Assembly (NCBI RefSeq): GCF_041146795.1
Contig: NC_135181.1
Coordinates: forward strand, 69,501-133,500
Length of the DNA: 64,000 bases
Reading direction: 5' to 3'
Origin: Maylandia zebra
Taxonomy: Eukaryota > Chordata > Actinopteri > Cichliformes > Cichlidae
In this document: piece after piece, positions 1 through 11,352 of the stretch
Layout of the letters: each line of letters begins with the position of its first letter
How positions within the stretch are numbered: position 1 is the stretch's first letter
Program-made: the position numbers and the translations under genes
The notes under the pieces: generated by a model
What the model was told of the DNA's origin: nothing
The model's database searches: none
The model's input: only the letters and a program-made list of their open reading frames with translations

Positions 1-301
1 TCGTTGTTATCAGAGATCAGGCCCACCACGACGGTGTCGTCAGCAAACTTGATGATGGTGGTGGAGCTGGTAGTGGCCACACAGTCATATGTGTACAAAG
101 AGTACAGCAGGGGGCTCAGAACACACCCCTGGGGGGCTCCAGTGCTGAGAGTGGTGGAGGCGGAGACATGTCCGCCCATCCTTACTGCCTGTGGTCTGCC
201 AGTTAGGAAGTTGGAGATCCACTGACACATAGATGAGCTGAGTCCCAGATGCTCCAGCTTGGTGGTGAGTGTGGAGGGAATTATGGTGTTAAATGCAGAG
301 C
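1..301 (-). mobile_element. Rex1-like LINE reverse-transcriptase fragment
   Basis: Read on the minus strand this gives the middle of a non-LTR reverse transcriptase: an FSSAF-type region with small defects, then [18 protein letters not shown], then the catalytic [13 protein letters not shown] block at the window edge. It is cut by the window start and ends abruptly at about 301 where repeat copy A begins. The motifs match the Rex1-type elements elsewhere in this window. No intact ORF is present, so it is a dead fragment. Confidence 0.85.
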
Positions 302-900
302 TGTAGTAATTTAACTAGTTTAGGGGTATTTTAACTAGTTAGGAGCATTTTGCTTTTTCTTTAGTGTTATTTAGGAGCAAATAGTTTCAAACAGAGTGCC
401 GCAAATAACAGGTATCCCTTTAGAAATAAACAGTGATACTTCTAAAAACCATGTATTCCCACACGGCATTTAGCTAGTTTAGGAAGATTTCACTTTTCTA
501 ATAGTTTCACAGGCTAGTGGTTTTTAAACAGAATACCACAAACAACATGTATCCCTTTAGAAATAAACAGTGATACTTCTAAAAGCACATATTCACACCT
601 AGTCACACTAGCACTGTATCAACCCCAATGTTCCTTTAATGCAACTAGCCCTATGATTATCTACTAGTCACAAACACACTGCAACAGTAAGACTCGATGA
701 TTACACATAGATGATTTAACTACTTTAGGGGCATTTTACTTTTTTCCTTAGCGCTCCGAAAAGACACAGAGGCTAATAGTTTTAAATAGAGTACCACAAA
801 CAAGAATAGGTATTCCTTTAGAAATAAACTTTTCTTGTGATACTTCTAAAACCACATATTCACACCTAGTCACACTCTGCAACAGTTAGACAGAGAGGGT
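302..900. repeat. Degenerate direct repeats in copy A
   Basis: Three related units begin with a variant of TTTAACTAGTTTAGGGG and each contain ATCCCTTTAGAAATAAACAG or a close variant followed by TGATACTTCTAAAA. Copy B keeps only two units. Its junction falls inside the shared TGATACTTCTAAAA block, as expected for deletion between direct repeats. No coding potential is seen. Confidence 0.7.
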
Positions 901-1638
901 TACAGTTAGGCCCCCAACAGTCAGCAAAAGAAGTCATGAAACAATAAAAGAGGCTCCCTTATCAAGAGCATCCCAGCACACAACCCAACTATAGTTCCAT
1001 AGTTTCCACATTTTTTAATTACAAACAGTTCCATTATTTTATCTTATCATGTCAGAGGTCAACTGAAACCATGTCCAACTGAGCCTCCAAATGTTTTTCA
1101 CATTTTCTTACACCCCACACCTTTATCTCTACAGGCAGACAATTACACATCCTACTGACTAACCGAACCACCATAGTTTTTCCACCTTTCTCTTTACAAC
1201 CTGCTCTTTATATCTGCATCTCAGAGCCCAACTGAAACCAAGTCCACCTATATAAAAACACCCCATCAGACACATAGTATTTCCTCAGCACTTCACAAAT
1301 GCCGCAAGGTATATCGTTTTAACTTTTTATTTTTTCACCTGAATGTGCGTTGGAGCCGACTTTGCTACCCGCACAGAGCGTTTCTGACAGTCGGGCGCTG
1401 CTTATACAATAGAGAAAAGCAACAATACAGCATGTTTCTCTGCTCCAAGAAATCCGAGGGCCTTTCACAAGGTAAGCATGTCTGTTATACCCAGGGCATA
1501 AATGTCTGTCTGTATGTCAGTGCTGATTATTCAAACCCTGTTTAAAATGTGACACATATGTTGTCCGAAAACAATTCCTCTAAATTTGCAAAGTTACTGA
1601 TTTAAAAAAATGTATTTTCGAATTTTTAGTTGCATGTC

Positions 1639-2132
1639 TATGTATATGGTTCTTACACACACACTGGACTTTCTGGACTTTGGTTTTGCACAACACTGGT
1701 CACTATATTCTTCATTTCCGGTTAATACTTGTACAGCTGCTGTTATTGTGTATATATTTATTTATATTTAGATTTCTTCATACATTCTTATATAGTTCTA
1801 TATTGTGTATTGTGTATTTTGTTGTACAGTTATTTTATTTTCAACTTTAATTTATATATTTATCTTTATCTTATTCTTCCCAGTTAAATTTACCCTTCAT
1901 TCTAATTTGTGTTGTACAGTTATTTCATTTTTAACCTTAATTTATATTTTATTCCTTCCTAGTTAAATTTACCCTTTTTAATTTTTCATATTTATTTCCT
2001 ATCTTATTCATAGCCTTTTCCTTTTTTGTTCTCTTTAGGTCACGAGCAGTTGTCCAAGCATTTCACTACATATCGTACTGTGTATGACTGTGTACGTGAC
2101 AAATAAAATTTGAATTTGAATTTGAATTTGAA
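1639..2132 (+). mobile_element. 5'-truncated LINE 3' tail
   Basis: An AT-rich tail ends in GTGACAAATAAAATTTGAA and a (TTTGAA)n repeat. Copy B at about 26325 has the uninterrupted sequence TTGCATGTCAAACATATG, so the insertion boundaries are read directly. The flanking duplication is (A)TGTC. It is a non-autonomous 3' end with no ORF. Confidence 0.85.
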
Positions 2133-2586
2133 TGTCAAACATATGATAGCTAAATTCACAAAGGTATAACCATGCTAAATAAAAGAGGCCCAAGCACCAA
2201 AGCCCTCTAATGCAAGCCTCTAAACTGCATATTGATAAGTACATGAAGTGTACCTCTACCTCTACAGTTGAAAACAGATTGTATCCACACTCTGAGGGTC
2301 TGCTGAATTGTTTTTAATACGGCCCTTTTTTGACGAACTGCAGATGATGAAATCCTCTTTATTGTGGAAACTGTCCCTAAGCTATTGTTGCTCATACTTA
2401 CTGAGTTCCATAGCTACTTCCTTATTATGTCAGTAAACTTTTTGAAAAGGAAGCCGTTGTAGATTTAAAGAAGCATCTTAATTGAAGCAAAGGCTAAAAA
2501 TTGGAATGAATTTAATGTGACTGTTCATATTAAAGCCAACAAGTGAAAATCCAAAAACGGCTCCAATCCTTTGTATTAATGATCTC

Positions 2587-2587
<1 letters not shown>

Positions 2588-2680
<93 letters not shown>

Positions 2681-2690
2681 TGAGTGTGTG
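2588..2690. repeat. (CT)n(GT)n microsatellite
   Basis: A run of CT repeats is followed by about 70 bases of GT repeats. It is shared with copy B (27900-27940), where the tract is much shorter. It has no coding meaning. Confidence 0.9.
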
Positions 2691-3715
2691 CCCTCACAGA
2701 AGGAAGGTCACAGCAGGAGCTTTTCTCAGACGCATTACCAATCAGTTTATTTTTTTACAAGAAGCGTAGCTCATACAATGGTATAAATGTATTCTTTGCG
2801 ATACTTTATAAATATGAAACTCTAAAGATTTTGAGTTCAGGCACATTGTGAAACAAGAATCTAAATATTTGTGTCACAATGATTTCTATAAAAGCATGTT
2901 GTTTATGGGGATAACGCAACAAATCTTTTGTGCGTCCTATTAATGATCAATGGTAATCCAAGAGGAACCCTGGCTCAGGACATTTTCATGACAAGTGTCA
3001 GCACAGACATCTACTATGAGAGAACATGTTTTATCATCATAAAGACTGTGATATGAAGCATCGTTAAAGTGTCACTTCAGTAATGTTGACTCATGTTTTT
3101 TAATAATGACTTTAAAACACTAAACACTAATTTCAGTGGTTTATTTTAAGTTTACAGAATATAACATGTGGTAAGACGATGAGTTTTACTTCTCACAGTC
3201 TGTGTTATGTGTATCTATTTATCGTGTATGCTACTTTGCTCTGTGGACTGTAAAATGTTTCATTGTATTCATAAAATAAACTAGGCTTTCACTGTCTGCA
3301 TCTTTTACAGTTTTTCTGCTTTTGTTCACTCCAAATTTGACAAAACCTACAAATATCCAGAGTTAACTCACTAACAAATGTGGAGCAGTCTCAGTGTATT
3401 TAGCTGCTTTTTCCCTGAACACAACCAACTGAGAGAAACGCCTGTAGTCCTCACTTTGGTCATTTTGAACGCTGAAGGAGATTTGTTCCATAGACACCTA
3501 ATACTAGTGTTTACAGCACTACTATGTTCTATTTAAATCCAGATTCCTTTCATAGTTTGCAGTTTCTTTAGTAACATATTTGTAGATGAGTATATTGCTG
3601 AACAACACAGCTAGCAGTCTCACACACGCTTTAGGTTTTTCAAGTTTTGTGTGTAAGGGTTTAGTCTATCAAACCTTACCCTTTTCTCCCCAGTATCACA
3701 ACAGTATGACTCCCA

Positions 3716-4802
3716 GGTTTGGAGGCCTATCTCCCCCTACCACCACTTCCCCTGCCAGTGGCGGACCCCCTCAGACATCGGTGCGTTGGTGGTTCTTTGT
3801 GTCCGGGGATGGGCGTCCAGGTACACACCGGCTCACTCCTTGGCGGCCGCTTATCGGGGCCTGGAGCCTGGGGCTCGCTCGGGCCACTTCGGAGGTGGGG
3901 TGCCCCCGGCCTCTCGGCCTGGGGCTCGGTCACTCAGGCGCAGCTGGCTGCCGGCGGAGCTCACGGGCGCATCACTGCAACTCCCCCTGGCTTCTGCTCC
4001 GCGGCTGCTGAGTGAGCCCTCATCTGGGACTCTCCTCAGCTCTTTCCGGGACAGTGGCGCAGCTGCCCCTCTGTTGGTCTTCCTTGGTCTCTTGTGTTCT
4101 GGGGGCCTCTGGATGTCTGGAGTTTTGATCTCCTCCACACCTGCTTCACGCCCTGGAGGACGGGGCTGTGGCCCCCCCACACCCTCTAGCAGATTATTAC
4201 ATGAAGGAACCTTTTAAAAAACAAAAAACAAGCGCGTCCATGCTCACAGGTGTACACACGGGTGATCACACCCACAAACTACACCCTTTTTGGCTCCTAC
4301 CTCAAAGCACACTGTGTTCTGTTGATCTTATGTGCTGCACAATAATGTTTAACATTTAGTATTTACTGTCATATTCCCATATATCATTGTGATGTTGTTT
4401 ATTCTATTACTCTTGTTCTCTTCTGCTTGCTTTCTTTTTTCTTTCTCAGCAGGTGATCCAGGTGATTGATATATGTATTTTTTTTTCTCTGCCCGTTCTG
4501 TTGGTTTTTGTCTTTTGCCCTTCTCCCCCGTCCCTCTTCTCAGCTGTTTCTCTTTCCCTCTTTCTTTCTCCCCTTCTTTCCCCCAGTCAAGTCTGTCCCG
4601 TATTCAGTAAGTGAAAATAAAATAAACAATAAAAGGTGAATCAAATGGATCATTACGGCAAGGCTGGGATGGTCAGTTTGGTAAAGTAAATCCGTTGGGC
4701 ATCTTTCTTTGCCTTTAGACAACAATTCTGATGGCAAAAGAGCCAAACGGGACAGGCCAAAAAAAAAAAGAAAAAAAAAAAAAGAAAAAAAAGAAAAAAA
4801 AA
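3716..4802 (+). mobile_element. 5'-truncated LINE 3' end with poly(A) tail
   Basis: A GC-rich block (3716-4180) is followed by an AT-rich 3' region ending in ACGGGACAGGCC and a long A-rich tail (4759-4806). The same tail motif precedes an A-run at about 54312-54343, so it is a dispersed family. The layout suggests an RTE-clade fish LINE, but I identify it only by its 3' layout. Copy B has about 495 bp of unrelated sequence (32182-32676) here, so the insertion replaced target DNA. The overlapping ORFs of 98-143 codons in the GC-rich block are in different frames and show no family features. Confidence 0.65.
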
Positions 4803-4835
4803 AAGAAATTAAGCATCTTTATTAAGCTCTTATTC

Positions 4836-5632
4836 TGTCACGGTTCTGGGTCAGTTTGACCCAGTATTTTGAGTTGTCATGTTTTTGCAGGTTTAGTTTA
4901 GTTCCTCCGCTGGAGGGCCCGAGGAGCCCGTCCGTTTTCCGGGCCTCTAAGTCAGCATCATGGCCTTCGGGGACGGCCTCCGGAAAGAGTTCGTCGCCGC
5001 CGCTGGCATCGCGGCCGACCTCCGGACCTGCTCAGTGGCCGCCACTGCCTTCCAAGTGGTCGGCCTCCCGAACTGTTTGCCCTTCGCCGCCGTTGCCGTG
5101 TGCACGGTCGGCCTCCAGAACTGTCTTGGTCTTTGTGTTGTCGACCCCCGGGTCGACCCCCTGAACTTTTCTCGGACTCTTGAGCTCTGATTTGGTTTTG
5201 TTTTTGATCTGCTTTCCTGTGTTCTTGGACTGTTTTCTTGTGTGTTTGGACTCTTGTGCTCCTTGTTTTTTGTTTCGGACCCTCCTTCCTGGACCCCCTC
5301 TGCCCGCCCTGGTCTGGTGCTCTGTTTTTTTGTTTTGGGCTGTCGGGAGCCAGCCCTTGGAAGGGGGGGTACTGTCACGGTTCTGGGTCAGTTTGACCCA
5401 GTATTTTGAGTTGTCATGTTTTTGCAGGTTTAGTTTAGTTCCATGTGTCATTCTCTCTATGTCGAGTCTGTGTCTTAGTGTGATGGTTTCTTGTTCCTCT
5501 TTTATTGTGAAGGTCTGCGTCTCATGTGAGTGTGTTCAGTTTTACCTCTGTCTCGTCTTGTTGATTTTTCCCAGCTGTGTCCACCACCTGTGTGTAATTC
5601 CCCTGTGTTTCTCTGTGTATTTAAGTCGTATC
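4836..5632 (+). mobile_element. LTR-retrotransposon remnant, truncated (copy A)
   Basis: A 70-bp 5' LTR start (TGTCACGGTTCTGGG...) at 4836-4905 joins an internal piece (4906-5372) that ends in a purine tract (AAGGGGGGGTAC). The 3' LTR starts again at 5373 and is cut at 5632 by IR1. The intact version is in copy B (32708-33823). The internal piece has one 48-bp unit fewer than copy B. Confidence 0.85.
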
Positions 5633-6479
5633 GTGCCACCCCGAAGCTAAAACAATAAAATTTAATGAAATATCAAATGTACGATTATGGTTTCACAGTG
5701 AAGCTCAGATATCCGAGGGTAAGTGAATGCAGCACCGGCTTCTGCATCATGTTAGCAAAGGTAGGAGAGCCAAGCACGAAAGACGGCACCGCAGAAAACA
5801 TTTTTTCGGCGAAAGGTTAACAAGTTAACATAGCTGGACTAGCCGTCGGACATTTGCACGGTGGGCTGATGACTTATTTATTTATTTTTTGCATGAATAA
5901 TGAGAGGTGGTGGATTGGCCAGATGCTGGCCGATGTGTAAAAATAACTCAGTTGTTTGACTTGCAGTCAAGCCAGCCTCCAGTTTGTTTTACGTTCCCTG
6001 TGTATCCCTGCCTCACCTTCCCTCATCCACCTGTTGCCTCTGTGGAAGCTCCGCCATAGCCACCACCATACAACACTTGTGTCAAGCCAGCCTCCAATTC
6101 GAGACTTGCAGTCAAGCCAGCCTCCAGTTTGTTTTACGTTCCCTGTGTATTCAAAGTATTACGGGAATGGATGTGGAAACCGGATTTCAAAATAAAAGCC
6201 AACTTCGAGTGAATTAACAGATATGTTAAGAACATAATAACATATAATTTAGGCTTCTTTTTTTTTTACAAACTCTAATGTTAGATCTATATGACACAGC
6301 CTTGTACCCTAATTGTGCCCTGTCACTATCAAGGCCATCTTATTTTGGATTTCAAAGTAAAAGCCCTGTGAATCTTCATTTTTGAACTACTCTTTCAATG
6401 ACTTAATAATGCTCTTAAAAGCAAAAGTCGTATTTCCAAATACCATTTGGACTTTATATCAACACTTTCCAACCACAGT

Positions 6480-9290
6480 CTTTTTCACAGTGATACCATA
6501 TCAATATCAAGTCAGTCTGATTTTGCCTTTCATAGTAATGGCCCTTTGAAATTGCCAATATTTGACTTAATCCTCTAGATCAACAGTATACAGACCCACA
6601 GTGATACCATATCAATATCAAATCATTCTGATTTTGCTCTCAAAAATAAAAGCCTTTTAAAATTGTCCATAATTGACCTACCTTTCAGTGATTTCAAAAT
6701 GCTCTAAAAAGGAAAATTCCTGTTTCCACAGGGTAATTCCACTTTAGATCAACAGTATACAGCCCCACAGTGATACCATATCAATATCAAGTCATTCTGA
6801 TTATGCCTTCCAAAATAAAAGCCCTTTCAAATTGAGCATATACGACCTACTTTTTTAACGATTTCAAAATGTTCTTAAACAGAATTTTGCTATTTCCACA
6901 GGATGAATCCATATTAGATCAACAGTATACAGACCCACAGTGATACCATATCAATATCAAGTCATTCTGATTATGCCTTCCAAAATAAAAGCCTTTTTAA
7001 ATTGTCCATAATTGACCTAACTTTCAGTGATTTCAAAATGCTCTAAAATGGAAATTTCCTGTTTCCACAGGGTAATTCCACCCCAGATCAACAGTATACA
7101 GCCCCACAGTGATACCATATCAATATCAAGTCATTCTGATTATGCCTTCCAAAATAAAAGCCTTTTTAAATTGAGCATATACGACCTAACTTTCAGTGAT
7201 TTCAAAATGCTCTAAAATGGAAAATTCCTGTTTCCACAGGGTAATTCCACTTTAGATCAACAGTATATGTGACACGGGGCGGAAAGGCTGATTATGTTTC
7301 CACAATATTTTGTGTTTTTTAAAAAGGAAGGAAACCTTCCTCAAAACGGGCAGAGCAGTGGAGCCGCCAAGGGAAAGCACACAATTTAAACTGTAAGATT
7401 AAAAATATAATTTATTATATTTAAATAGTTAAAAATGTAAAATGAATTTGGACAACCTTGGCCAAGGGAAGACACAATAAAAATCAATAACACACAACAT
7501 TAAAAGTCCAGTGGGATCCACCACGGCCTAAAAGTCACAGAAAACTAAGAAATCCAGCGTAGTAGTCAGAGAGGGAAACCCAGCGGAGTCCTCGCCTTCC
7601 TCCCCGCATTCCACGTCCCGGTGCACTGAAGGAAGGGAGGGAGCGGCAGTCACTATTCCTTTGACAGTTTACTTTATAAAAAGGATAAGTCAAAGACTTA
7701 CCCGGGTGGGCAGAGCTCTCAACTCCGCCCGCCGCTTCCTTAAACTGGAATCGGTACCGCTGTCTCACTGCTCCTGTTCTCTCGCAGTACACAAGCTGGC
7801 TCTTATCGTTATTGCCGTCCGACTGCCACTGTCTCGTCCCCCGTCGCTGGTCATCTTTTCCTCCCCAGCCGCTGGTCATCTTTTGCTCCCCAAGCGCTGG
7901 TAATCTCTTTCTCCTCAGTCGCTGGGCATCTGCTCCTCTCCAGTCGCTGATCGTCTTCCTCTCATCGTCTCTCTCTTTCTGATCATCTCCCCTCCGATCA
8001 TGTCTCTTCCTCTGTCTGTGTTGCTCGCATTCTTCTCGCATTCCCTGTCCGTGTCCCTTGTGAACACCGGCTACAACCCTTTTATGTGTCATTGAGCACT
8101 CTGTAAATTACCTTTCCTTTCCTCTCAGGTGTGTCCAATTAATAAAAACGGGGGAAAGGGCGGAGTCTCTCCAGGACAATTTGACGGTAACTAAAACATG
8201 CAAACTAAATAAAACACTGCACAAAGTATAACCAATACATGCAATATAAAAAATAAATATGTACACTTCACATTAAAATACAGCACAGCAAAACAAAGTC
8301 CGTCCTTCCCTGGATGACATATACAGCCCCACAGTGATACCATATCAATATCAAGTCATTCTGATTATGCCTTCCAAAATAAAAGCCCTTTCAAATTGAG
8401 CATATACGACCTACTGTTTTAACGATTTCAAAATGTTCTTAAACAGAATTTTGCTATTTCCACAGGATGAATCCATATTAGATCAACAGTATACAGACCC
8501 ACCGTGATACCATATCAATATCAAGTCATTCTGATTATGCCTTCCAAACTAAAAGCCTTTTCAAATTGTCCACAATTGACCTACCTTTCAGTGATTTCAA
8601 AATGCTCTAAAATGGCAAATTCCTGTTTCCACAGCATAATTCCACTTTAGATCAACAGTATACAGACCCACAGTGATACCATATCAATATCAAATCAGTC
8701 TGATGTTGCCTTCCAAAATAAAAGACTTTTCAAATTGCCGATATACGACCTACTCTTTTAAAGAATTCAGAACACTCTAAAAATGAAAATTGCTCTTTCC
8801 ACAGGATGAATCCATGTTAGATCAAAAGTGTACAACCACACCATGGTACTATGTCAATTTCAAGTCATTCTGATTTTGCCTTCCAAAATAATGGCCTGTT
8901 GAAAATGCCCATAACTTACCTAACTTTCAGTGATTCCAGAATGCTCTAAAAAGGAAGATTTCAGTTTCCACAGGGTAATTCCACTTTAGATCAACAGTAT
9001 ACAACCTCACGATGTTACCATGTCAATTTCAAGTCAGTCTGATTTTGCTTTCCCGTAGACGACCTACTCTTTTAACGATTTCAAAATGCTCTTAAATTGA
9101 AAGATGCTGTTTCCACAGGATAATTCCACTTTAGATCAACAGTATTCAACCCGACAGTAAAACCATGTAAATTTCATGTTGGTCTGATTTCGCCTTTCAA
9201 ATTAATGGCCCGTCGAATTTGTCCATATGTGATATACTCTTTCAATTATTTCAGAATGTTTTAAAAATGAAAATTGCTGTTTCAACACAT
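6480..9290. repeat. ~168-bp tandem repeat array
   Basis: Units recur about every 165-169 bp. Conserved blocks are GATCAACAGTATACA, CACAGTGATACCATATCAAT, CCAAAATAAAAGCC and TTTCCACAGGGTAATTCCA. About twelve units can be followed and they become more divergent toward 9290. The array is interrupted at 7268-8319 by an LTR. Inverted units recur at 9900-10440, and another copy of the array lies at 43740-44866. Confidence 0.85.
7268..8319 (-). mobile_element. Solo LTR inserted in the 168-bp array
   Basis: The 1,052-bp unit begins TGTGACACGG and ends GGATGACA, so in its own (minus) orientation it runs TGTCATCC...CCGTGTCACA with TG/CA ends. TATA is duplicated on both sides (7264-7267 and 8320-8323), and neighbouring units show the uninterrupted CAGTATACAGCCCC. 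On the minus strand a CACATAAAAGGG TATA-like box is present. The long 185-codon minus ORF here has low-complexity charged composition and no recognisable family, so I treat it as chance. Confidence 0.75.
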
Positions 9291-10020
9291 ATTGGGTTTT
9301 CATTTTGAAAAGCAAAATCAGACTCAATTGATTATGACAGAATTGAAATTGCCAGTAAGTTGTAATTGATAGTACGTTCATATTTCAAGTCTGTGGAAAG
9401 ATGTCATTCTAAATAAAGAAATTACAAAACAGCTTGCAAACCATTTCCAGGGCGATTATTTTTAAATCCAAAACAAGAACGACTTGATTTTCACAGCGTA
9501 CAACTTTGAGGGACTATATTATTGATTTAGAGGAAAAATTATTGCATGGGAACAGGGATTTTCCTATTTAACAGCATTCTAATGTCACCGAAAAGTATGG
9601 TCACCAACTCCACTGTTAGATTATATGCAATGATATGTGTTGGCACAAACTGGTATTAATTCATAGAAGCTGGAACTTTCCATTTAATGCCATTCTGAAG
9701 TTGTGGAAAGAGAAGCTCCTATAAACAAAGTCAAAAGGCTTGTACTCTGAAATGCAAAACGAGATTGATTTGAGATTGAGATGTTACCACTGTAGAGGTT
9801 GTGTATGGTTTGCATGAACTCCAATTACTTAGTGGAAACAATAATTGTCCTGTTAATAGCATCCGCGTTTAATTATTATAAGTACCAAATGAACAATTAT
9901 AATTCCGATACTGACGTGATAAAACTGTGGGGTTGTATACTGTCAATGTAGAGTGAAATGATCTTGTGGAAACAGCAACTTTGCTTTTAATGGGATTCTG
10001 AAGTCAGTGAAAGAGTGGGT
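9291..10020. other. IR1 centre, no gene
   Basis: This diverged AT-rich sequence lies where the plus-oriented array ends and the inverted one begins. It still contains faint array blocks, such as GCAAAATCAGACT in reverse orientation. I see no ORF or RNA gene. Confidence 0.5.
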
Positions 10021-11283
10021 CATACATGGACAATTTCAATGGACCATTACTTTGAAAGGCAAATTGACTTGATATTGATATGGTATCACTGTGGGGCTGT
10101 ATACTGTTGATCTAAAGTGGAATTACCCTGTGGAAACAGGAATTTTCCTTTTTAGAGCAATTTGAAATCACTGAAAGGTAGGTCAATTATGGACAATTTA
10201 AAAAGGCTTTTATTTTTGAGAGCAAAATCAGAATGATTTGATATTGATATGGTATCACTGTGGGTCTGTATACTGTTGATCTAAAGTGGACTTACCCTGT
10301 GGAAACAAGAATTTTTCATTTTAGAGCATTTTGAATCGTTAGAAGATTAAGTCAAATATTGGCAATTTCAAAGGGCCATTACTATGAAAGGCAAAATCAG
10401 ACTGACTTGATATTGATATGGTATCACTGTGAAAAAGACTGTGGTTGGAAAGTGTTGATATAAAGTCCAAATGGTATTTGGAAATACGACTTTTGCTTTT
10501 AAGAGCATTATTAAGTCATTGAAAGAGTAGTTCAAAAATGAAGATTCACAGGGCTTTTACTTTGAAATCCAAAATAAGATGGCCTTGATAGTGACAGGGC
10601 ACAATTAGGGTACAAGGCTGTGTCATATAGATCTAACATTAGAGTTTGTAAAAAAAAAGAAGCCTAAATTATATGTTATTATGTTCTTAACATATCTGTT
10701 AATTCACTCGAAGTTGGCTTTTATTTTGAAATCCGGTTTCCACATCCATTCCCGTAATACTTTGAATACACAGGGAACGTAAAACAAACTGGAGGCTGGC
10801 TTGACTGCAAGTCTCGAATTGGAGGCTGGCTTGACACAAGTGTTGTATGGTGGTGGCTATGGCGGAGCTTCCACAGAGGCAACAGGTGGATGAGGGAAGG
10901 TGAGGCAGGGATACACAGGGAACGTAAAACAAACTGGAGGCTGGCTTGACTGCAAGTCAAACAACTGAGTTATTTTTACACATCGGCCAGCATCTGGCCA
11001 ATCCACCACCTCTCATTGTTCATGCAAAAAATAAATAAATAAGTCATCAGCCCACCGTGCAAATGTCCGACGGCTAGTCCAGCTATGTTAACTTGTTAAC
11101 CTTTCGCCGAAAAAATGTTTTCTGCGGTGCCGTCTTTCGTGCTTGGCTCTCCTACCTTTGCTAACATGATGCAGAAGCCGGTGCTGCATTCACTTACCCT
11201 CGGATATCTGAGCTTCACTGTGAAACCATAATCGTACATTTGATATTTCATTAAATTTTATTGTTTTAGCTTCGGGGTGGCAC

Positions 11284-11352
11284 CTGGGGTGGTCAGTCTG
11301 GTTGGGGGGGTGGCCTGTGCCCCCCCAGGCCACCCCGCTGGACACGCCACTG
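11284..11352. mobile_element. hAT right terminus abutting meprin exon
   Basis: The sequence ends ...GGCCACCCCGCTGGACACGCCACTG, whose reverse complement starts CAGTGGCGTGTCCAGCGGGG. That is a hAT-style end. It is followed by GCTGCTCC (11353-11360). The same octamer precedes a hAT left end (CAGTGGCGTGTCTAG) at 39196-39203. Eight-base target duplications are diagnostic of hAT elements, so these two ends probably belong to one ancestral insertion. Confidence 0.75.

Larger units (their letters stand above)
302..5632. repeat. Direct segmental duplication, copy A
   Basis: This stretch is nearly identical, in the same orientation, to 25131-33547 once insertions are removed. Copy A carries a LINE tail at about 1639-2132 and a LINE 3' end at about 3716-4802 that copy B lacks. 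It lacks three insertions present in B, and the intact target sites can be read here at 2496-2500, about 2690-2710 and about 2774. A further 138-bp unit near 448-585 is missing from B. The copy stops inside an LTR at 5632, where IR1 begins. Confidence 0.9.
5634..11283. repeat. IR1: 5.6-kb palindromic structure
   Basis: Arms 5634-6572 and about 10345-11283 are near-identical reverse complements. Position pairs sum to 16917 throughout the outer ~940 bp. Inward, both sides continue as tandem ~168-bp repeats, in plus orientation to about 9290 and in inverted orientation from about 9900 to 10440. A solo LTR interrupts the left side. The short identical ORFs found once in each arm (5984-6217 and 10699-10932) are by-products of the symmetry. 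To the right the arm runs into a hAT terminus (11284-11352); the matching left terminus is missing. Confidence 0.9.

Noticed and set aside
1250-1480. TATAAAA box and an exon-like stretch ending at a GTAAGC donor
   Set aside because: It is repeated in copy B but no downstream exon or protein family was found. Promoter-like motifs alone are not enough.
5956-6217. 77- and 79-codon ORFs, repeated at 10699-10960 and 43235-43492
   Set aside because: The repetition comes from the inverted-repeat arms. Two overlapping frames are open, the codons show no family, and the sequence is repeat DNA.
7535-8092. 185-codon minus ORF with charged residues
   Set aside because: It lies entirely in a solo LTR, is low-complexity (Arg/Asp/Gln-rich) and has no recognisable domain.
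6480-9290. 168-bp array as centromeric satellite
   Set aside because: The monomer length would fit, but the array is short, divergent, inverted on one side and tied to palindromic arms beside genes.
6480-9290. CRISPR array
   Set aside because: Repeats are long, without short uniform repeats and unique spacers, and the DNA is vertebrate.
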